A program made the translations under genes and the position numbers. The notes under the pieces are model-generated. The model had not been told where the DNA came from, did not search any database, and saw only the letters and a list, made by a program, of their open reading frames with translations. From Chloroflexota bacterium (lineage in GTDB: Bacteria > Chloroflexota > Anaerolineae > UBA4142), in NCBI GenBank assembly GCA_023380675.1, contig JAMCRS010000246.1, forward strand, positions 1 through 25,898: a stretch of DNA of 25,898 nt, in the 5' to 3' direction. How positions within the stretch are numbered: the first letter of the stretch is position 1; each line of letters starts with the position of its first letter. Shown here one piece after another: positions 21,222-25,898 of the stretch.

Positions 21222-23591
21222 ATGCCCGACCACGGGAACGAATACTCTTTTACTCAAACGATCACCGAAGCCGAACAGCGCCCGCGCGGCAACTTTCGCA
21301 TTTTGCGCCTGTCCATCGTCGCCGCTTTCCTCGTCCTCGCCAGCCAACTTGCGCAAGTCCAGATCGTGCAGGGGGAATACTTTCGCAATGCCGCCGATCA
21401 GAACCGCTTTCGCCTCCTCCAGACCGATGCGCTGCGCGGGATCGTCTACGACCGAACCGGCAAGATTCTGGTCCGCAATATGCCGTCGTTCAACGTCTCC
21501 ATCGTGCCGGCGGACCTGCCGTACGACAATCAGGACGACATCCTCCGCAAGCTCTCGACGCTCTTGAACGTCCCGCTCGACACGATCATTCAGGTTGCTT
21601 CGGCCGACGCCGTCGGGCGCCTGCCCAGCGATATGGACCGGACGGTCGTTCCTCCCAAGCGTGAGCTCGGCCTGCGAGAGATGGTCGCGGAGGGCGAGCG
21701 AGATCCGTATTCTCCGACGGTCGTCAAGACGAATGTCCCGCGCGACGTTGCCTTTTATCTGGAAGAGAACCATCTCGATTTTCCCGGCGTTCAGATTGGG
21801 CTGGACCCGGTCAGGCAGTACGTCGACGGACCGCTGCTCTCGAACATCCTCGGCTACGTCGGTCACATTACGCCAGATACGCTGGACGACTTTGTGAGCA
21901 AAGGCTATTCGCCCAGCGATCAGGTCGGCTTGACCGGCCTGGAGTACGCCTACGAGCAAGACCTGCATGGGACGAAAGGCCGCCGCTATATCGAGGTCGA
22001 CGTGTTCGGCCGCGAGGTGGCGAATCTGGGCGAGCAGGCGCCGGTCCCGGGTCACAACCTCGTCCTCACGATTGACGCCGATTTTCAACAGAAGGTGCAG
22101 GACGCGCTGCTGAAAGGGATGAAGGCGGCGCATTCCAAGCAGGGGGTTGCCATCGCGCTCGATCCCCGCAACGGCGAGATACTGGCAATGGTCTCGCTGC
22201 CGACCTACGACGACAACCTTTTCGCGACCGGCATTTCCGTGGCCGACTACAACAATCTGGCGCAGGACCCGCTTCACCCTATGCTGGACCAGGCGATCAG
22301 CGGCCAGTACCCGCCCGGTTCTACCTTCAAGCTGATTCCGGCGAGTGCCGCGCTGCAAGAACACGTCGTCGACGTCAACACGCGCTATGAAACTCCTGGC
22401 ACGATCTGGGTACCCAACCAGAACTTTCCAGAAGACCTCAAGCTCGCTCAACCCTTTTACGATTGGTACAAACCGGGCTTTGGCTCGCTGAACATACTGA
22501 ACGCCATCCGCGAATCGTCTGACGTGTTCTTTTACAAGTTGGCGGGCGGGGAATACCCGTCATTCGACACCGGCCTGGGCGAAGAACGCCTCGCCGCGTA
22601 CGCGCGTTTGTTCGGCCTCGGCCAAGCGACCGGCATTGATCTGCCGGCCGAAGCCAAGGCACTGGTCCCTGATCCAGCCTGGAAACTAAAGACCGTTGGT
22701 AATGTCTGGACGGTTGGCGATACCTACAACATGGGCATCGGCCAGGGCTATGTACTTGCGACTCCGCTGCAGGTCGCCGATTACACCGCGATCGTCGCAA
22801 ACGGCGGGACGCTTTACAAGCCGGAGCTCGTGCACGCCGTGACCGATTCGCAGGGCCAGATCGTGCGGACGATACAACCGCAGGTGATCCGCCGGCTCCC
22901 GATCGACCAGAATGCATTTACGACCGTGCGCGAGGGAATGCGGCTGGGCGTCACGAGCGGTACGTCGGACCTCGTGAATCTCGCCGACGTGAACGTTGCG
23001 GCCAAGACCGGCACCGCCGAGTATTACGGACCCCGGGTGGATGGTCACCTCCCGACGCACGCGTGGTTCACGGCGTTCGCCCCGTATGAGGACCCGCAGA
23101 TCGTGGTCACCGTTTTCATCTACGGCGGAGGCGAAGGTTCAGCCGTCGCGGCCCCGGTCGCGGCCGATATTCTGCGCGACTATTTCCAGCTGCCGTCGAA
23201 TTCGCCGTTGGTGAGCGCGCCGCCGTCGTTGGCGCCGCCCGTCGTCGTGCATCCCGAGGGAAGCGGGAGCGCCGCGCCGGCGCACAAGTACGCCGGTCGG
23301 TTGCTCGGGACCGACGGCTGGCAAGATGAGCCGCCCGGCATATTCGGCACGGTCGTCGACGTGAACGGACGCGGCGTGACCGGCGTGCGCGTCGTCGCCG
23401 ACAAATGCGACAACAACACCGTCTTTGGCGCGACGACCGATGCGAACGGCGCGTTCAGCTTCAACGCGGTCTATTGGAAAGACTCATCCCGCTGGTGCGT
23501 CCGTACCGTCGCGCCGTCCGATTCCGATCCCTTTGCGATCGACGTGCAGCCGTACAATCGCTACACCATACAGTTCGTGCCGACAGAGTAG
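21222..23591 (+). CDS. mrdA: Penicillin-binding protein 2 with C-terminal beta domain
   Basis: The 789-residue protein is the class B transpeptidase of cell elongation. It has one membrane helix (about 28-45), then a PBP dimer domain with LRGIVYDRTGKILVRN. The transpeptidase domain has Ser367-Thr-Phe-Lys370 (active-site SxxK in PPGSTFK), Ser432-Ser-Asp434 in place of SxN, and Lys595-Thr-Gly597. It crosslinks new peptidoglycan strands made by RodA, encoded downstream. After the usual end (about residue 665) come a Pro/Ala-rich linker and a domain of about 85 residues: GTVVDVNGRGVTGVRVV followed by TDANGAFSFN, typical of carboxypeptidase-regulatory/Ig-like beta domains. That tail is not standard for PBP2. 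The start is the only upstream ATG; its promoter predicts a leaderless transcript. Confidence 0.95.
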   Translation: MPDHGNEYSFTQTITEAEQRPRGNFRILRLSIVAAFLVLASQLAQVQIVQGEYFRNAADQNRFRLLQTDALRGIVYDRTGKILVRNMPSFNVSIVPADLPYDNQDDILRKLSTLLNVPLDTIIQVASADAVGRLPSDMDRTVVPPKRELGLREMVAEGERDPYSPTVVKTNVPRDVAFYLEENHLDFPGVQIGLDPVRQYVDGPLLSNILGYVGHITPDTLDDFVSKGYSPSDQVGLTGLEYAYEQDLHGTKGRRYIEVDVFGREVANLGEQAPVPGHNLVLTIDADFQQKVQDALLKGMKAAHSKQGVAIALDPRNGEILAMVSLPTYDDNLFATGISVADYNNLAQDPLHPMLDQAISGQYPPGSTFKLIPASAALQEHVVDVNTRYETPGTIWVPNQNFPEDLKLAQPFYDWYKPGFGSLNILNAIRESSDVFFYKLAGGEYPSFDTGLGEERLAAYARLFGLGQATGIDLPAEAKALVPDPAWKLKTVGNVWTVGDTYNMGIGQGYVLATPLQVADYTAIVANGGTLYKPELVHAVTDSQGQIVRTIQPQVIRRLPIDQNAFTTVREGMRLGVTSGTSDLVNLADVNVAAKTGTAEYYGPRVDGHLPTHAWFTAFAPYEDPQIVVTVFIYGGGEGSAVAAPVAADILRDYFQLPSNSPLVSAPPSLAPPVVVHPEGSGSAAPAHKYAGRLLGTDGWQDEPPGIFGTVVDVNGRGVTGVRVVADKCDNNTVFGATTDANGAFSFNAVYWKDSSRWCVRTVAPSDSDPFAIDVQPYNRYTIQFVPTE

Positions 23592-23709
23592 CGCCGACGG
23601 CAAGGCGTTGGAGGAGGGCCGGGTGCGGACCGACGTCGGCGCGGCGCGAGCCGCCGGTCGAACTCACGCGCACGGGTTCCGGGCCGGAACGCAACTAGCG
23701 CGGCGCACG

Positions 23710-23735
23710 TGCCGGCCGTACGCGCTCGGCCGGCA
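23710..23735 (+). other. Hairpin upstream of minC
   Basis: A perfect 8-bp stem TGCCGGCC/GGCCGGCA (23710-23717 with 23728-23735) has a 10-nt loop and no T-run. It lies in the 170-base gap between mrdA and minC, which otherwise holds no gene and no clear promoter. It may protect or process the mRNA between the elongation and Min genes. Confidence 0.45.
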
Positions 23736-23761
23736 GACCAATCCCACGGCAACAGAATCAA

Positions 23762-24442
23762 ATGACGATTTCATTCAAGGGCACACGCGAGGGATTGCTC
23801 ATTACGCTCGGCGAGGGGAACTGGCGTGACGTAGTCGACGATCTGAGCGAGCAGCTCAGCCGGCCCAGCGCTCAATCTTTCTTCAAGGGAGCGCGCGTCC
23901 TTTTAGATACCGAGACGCGACTCATCGCCGTTGCCGAGCTGGAAGAACTGATTGCGCTCTTTGCGCAGCACGACATGACGCTGACATCCGTGATGGGCGA
24001 ACAGCAGACACAGGACGCATTCGAACAGGTGCAGGCCGGGATGCCCGCGCCCCCGGAGTCGCTGACGCGTGGGAATCGGGACGGCTCGGAAGAGGAGGCC
24101 ATCCCCGATTCGTCCCGCGCGCTGCTGATCCATCGCACCGTGCGGAGCGGACAGGTGATCCGGCACGCCGGCACGGTGGTCGTGGTGGGGGACGTCAACC
24201 CGGGCGCGGAGATCATCGCCGAGGGGGACGTCATCGTCTGGGGAAAACTGCGGGGCGTCGTGCACGCCGGCGCCTCCGGCAACGAGAGCGCCATCGTCGG
24301 CGCGTTGGTCCTGACGCCGACCCAGCTCCGCATTGGCGGTTTTATTGCGCGAGCGCCGGATGACAAGCGATTGAGCAGCTGGCCCGCCGAAATTGCGCGC
24401 GTGCGCGAAGGGCGCATCATCGTCGAAACCTGGAGCGCGTAG
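23762..24442 (+). CDS. minC: Septum site-determining protein MinC
   Basis: The 226-residue protein has an N-terminal MinC domain (about residues 1-100, ISFKGTREGLLITLGEG and LDTETRLIAVAELEEL), an acidic/Pro linker, and the C-terminal right-handed beta-helix domain. The latter reads HRTVRSGQVIRHAGTVVVVGDVNPGAEIIAEGDVIVWGKLRGVVHAGA, then IGALVLTPTQLRIGGFIAR (here VGALVL). It blocks FtsZ assembly away from mid-cell when recruited by MinD, encoded next. The ATG at 23762 has only a weak ribosome site. Length is normal. Confidence 0.95.
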   Translation: MTISFKGTREGLLITLGEGNWRDVVDDLSEQLSRPSAQSFFKGARVLLDTETRLIAVAELEELIALFAQHDMTLTSVMGEQQTQDAFEQVQAGMPAPPESLTRGNRDGSEEEAIPDSSRALLIHRTVRSGQVIRHAGTVVVVGDVNPGAEIIAEGDVIVWGKLRGVVHAGASGNESAIVGALVLTPTQLRIGGFIARAPDDKRLSSWPAEIARVREGRIIVETWSA

Positions 24443-24486
24443 CCGCGCTTGCGGCCTTGAAGCGGGTACAAGGCCTGGAGGAGAAC

Positions 24487-25281
24487 ATGGGCGGGCAAGT
24501 CGTCACCATCACATCGGGCAAAGGCGGAGTGGGCAAGACCACGACGACTGCCAACCTGGGGGTCGCCTTGGCGCGACGCGGCCAGCGGGTAGCCTGCATC
24601 GACGCCGACATCGGCCTGCGCAATCTCGACGTGGTCATGGGCCTGGAGAACCGCATCGTCTACGACCTCGTGGACGTGCTCGAGGGTCGCGCCAAAATAC
24701 GTCAGGCGCTCATCAAGGACAAACGGCTGCCCGAGCTCCAACTGCTCCCCGCCGCGCAAAAGCGGGACAAGACCGCGGTGACGGATAAGCAGATGATCAA
24801 ACTGTGCGAGGAATTGAAGAAAGAATTCGACTTTGTGCTCGTCGACTCGCCCGCCGGGATCGAGAACGGCTTCAAGTACTCCGTGGCCCCGGCCGACGCG
24901 GTCCTTATCATCGTGACGCCTGAAGTCTCCTCCGTGCGGGACGCGGACCGCGTCATCGGCCTGGTCGAAGCGCAGGAAAAACCCACCCCGCGGCTCGTCA
25001 TCAATCGCATGCGCCCCTCCATGGTCAAGCGCGGCGATATGCTCGCCACCTCCGACGTGCTGGAGATTCTATCGATCGAGCTCGTCGGGATCGTGCCCGA
25101 AGACGAGGCGATCATTACGTCGACCAACAAGGGACACCCGGTCGCGTTGGAAGACCACTCTCCCTCGGGAGCGGCTTTCACTCGCATCGCCCAGCGAATG
25201 CTCGGCGAAGACGTCCCGTTCCAGGTCGTCGACGACTCGGCTGGACTCATGGATCGCTTTTCGCGATTGTTCCGACGCTAG
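24487..25281 (+). CDS. minD: Septum site-determining ATPase MinD
   Basis: The 264-residue ParA-type ATPase has the deviant Walker A motif KGGVGKT (residues 12-18), DADIGLRNLDVVMGLENR near 38-55 and VLVDSPAGIE. The C-terminal amphipathic membrane-targeting helix is basic and hydrophobic (LMDRFSRLFRR). ATP-bound MinD dimerises on the membrane and recruits MinC; MinE triggers hydrolysis. The ATG at 24487 is preceded by GGAGGAG; the frame extends 30 bases further with a TTG, which lacks a comparable site. The gene follows minC by 44 bases and minE follows by 12. Confidence 0.97.
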   Translation: MGGQVVTITSGKGGVGKTTTTANLGVALARRGQRVACIDADIGLRNLDVVMGLENRIVYDLVDVLEGRAKIRQALIKDKRLPELQLLPAAQKRDKTAVTDKQMIKLCEELKKEFDFVLVDSPAGIENGFKYSVAPADAVLIIVTPEVSSVRDADRVIGLVEAQEKPTPRLVINRMRPSMVKRGDMLATSDVLEILSIELVGIVPEDEAIITSTNKGHPVALEDHSPSGAAFTRIAQRMLGEDVPFQVVDDSAGLMDRFSRLFRR

Positions 25282-25293
25282 GCGGGAGACAAA

Positions 25294-25602
25294 ATGGACC
25301 TCATCGACCGCTTTTTTTTGCGCGCGCCGAAGAGCGCGGACACGGCCAGGGAGCGACTGCGCTTTGTCCTCGCCTACGACCGCTCTGATTTTTCGCCCGA
25401 GACGCTGCAAGTCCTGAAGGACGAGATCGTCGGCGTGCTCTCCCGGCACGTCGACGTCGACCGTGACCAGGTCGAGATCAAGGTCTCGCGCGTCGCGAAC
25501 GTCGATCATTTGGTTGCCAGCATTCCAGTCGTCCGGAGCGACCGGCCGCGCGTCAAGGCGGCGCCGCGCCGGACCACTCGGAGGGCTTCGGCGTCCAAGT
25601 AG
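25294..25602 (+). CDS. minE: Cell division topological factor MinE
   Basis: The 102-residue protein shows MinE features: the MinD-activating N-terminal part (SADTARERLRFVLAYDR, residues 15-31) and the topological-specificity domain with LKDEIVGVLSRHVDVDRDQVEIKV. It stimulates MinD ATPase and drives pole-to-pole or local dynamics. The first residues (MDLIDRFFLR) fit the membrane-binding helix. A basic tail of about 20 residues (RVKAAPRRTTRRAS) extends past the usual end. GGGAG lies before the ATG. Confidence 0.95.
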   Translation: MDLIDRFFLRAPKSADTARERLRFVLAYDRSDFSPETLQVLKDEIVGVLSRHVDVDRDQVEIKVSRVANVDHLVASIPVVRSDRPRVKAAPRRTTRRASASK

Positions 25603-25611
25603 CGGCTCGTC

Positions 25612-25898
25612 ATGCAGCAATTGTCTCGTCCTCGCCTGGCCTCGTTCGATTATTGGCTGCTGGGCGCAACGCTCGTCCTCTCGCTCATCGGCATCGCGAT
25701 GATCTACAGCGCGACCGCCTGCATTACGGGCGAGCAGCTCGATTGGGCCAGCCCGGCTCTCCGTCAGGCTCTCTACCTCGTCGTGGGCCTGATCGCCATG
25801 TTCCTCATCGCGCTCGTGGACTTTCGCGCCTACGGAGCGCTGCGCTGGCCGATCTGGATCCTCACCGTCGCGCTCCTCGCCATCGTCTCCGTGATCGG
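25612..25898 (+). CDS. rodA: RodA/FtsW-type lipid II polymerase, N-terminal part
   Basis: ATG at 25612 opens 95 codons that run off the right edge. The visible part has FDYWLLGATLVLSLIGIAMIYSATA (first helix, about residues 12-36), a second helix LVVGLIAMFLIALVDF and the start of a third, matching SEDS proteins. RodA polymerises glycan strands in elongation with PBP2; FtsW does so in division. The context beside mreBCD and mrdA favours RodA, though the visible part cannot separate the two. Nine bases after minE. Confidence 0.88.
   Translation, partial: MQQLSRPRLASFDYWLLGATLVLSLIGIAMIYSATACITGEQLDWASPALRQALYLVVGLIAMFLIALVDFRAYGALRWPIWILTVALLAIVSVI

Overview
The window looks like chromosomal DNA of a GC-rich, probably rod-shaped bacterium, most likely a member of the Chloroflexota. 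This is inference. It rests on the style of the proteins: clan-A-like glycosidases with Ig and unnamed beta modules, a long TPR/ATPase regulator, a deazaflavin (F420)-dependent nitroreductase-type protein, DUF3592-like and Coa1-like small membrane proteins, and Pro/Thr tails. No rRNA or other taxonomic marker is present. No tRNA, CRISPR array, insertion sequence, prophage or replication origin was seen.

Layout. Bases 1-1664 hold the C-terminal part of a STAND-type ATPase/TPR regulator, closed by a strong terminator. From 1869 to 3817 lie three small envelope genes on the + strand: a lipoprotein, a Coa1-like membrane protein and a DUF3592-like membrane protein with an internal duplication. From 3935 to 9101 the strands are mixed: a deazaflavin-dependent nitroreductase-like protein (-), a 46-residue membrane peptide with its own promoter (+), dapB followed by a dienelactone hydrolase (-), a STAS anti-sigma antagonist (+) divergent from dapB, and an ATP-grasp ligase followed closely by a GNAT acetyltransferase (-). 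A GC-rich 0.4 kb spacer with a 20-bp perfect palindrome follows.

From 9514 to 16192 there is a two-gene unit of large modular glycosidase-like proteins (762 and 1453 residues). They share an N-terminal catalytic domain. The first carries three copies of an unnamed module of about 136 residues. The second carries nine Ig-like modules, two of them almost identical in DNA, plus a second catalytic-type domain. Neither has a visible signal peptide. This is the most unusual part of the window. A convergent CrtC/AttH-like lipocalin gene follows.

From 17643 to the right edge lies a cell-shape and division block, all on +: rplY (L25), mreB, mreC, mreD, mrdA (PBP2 with an extra C-terminal beta domain), minC, minD, minE and the start of rodA. 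Together they encode the elongasome (MreBCD, PBP2, RodA) and the Min system that places the division septum. Promoter-like sites lie before rplY, mreB and mrdA. The mrdA promoter is placed so that transcription would begin at the ATG itself, which predicts a leaderless mRNA.
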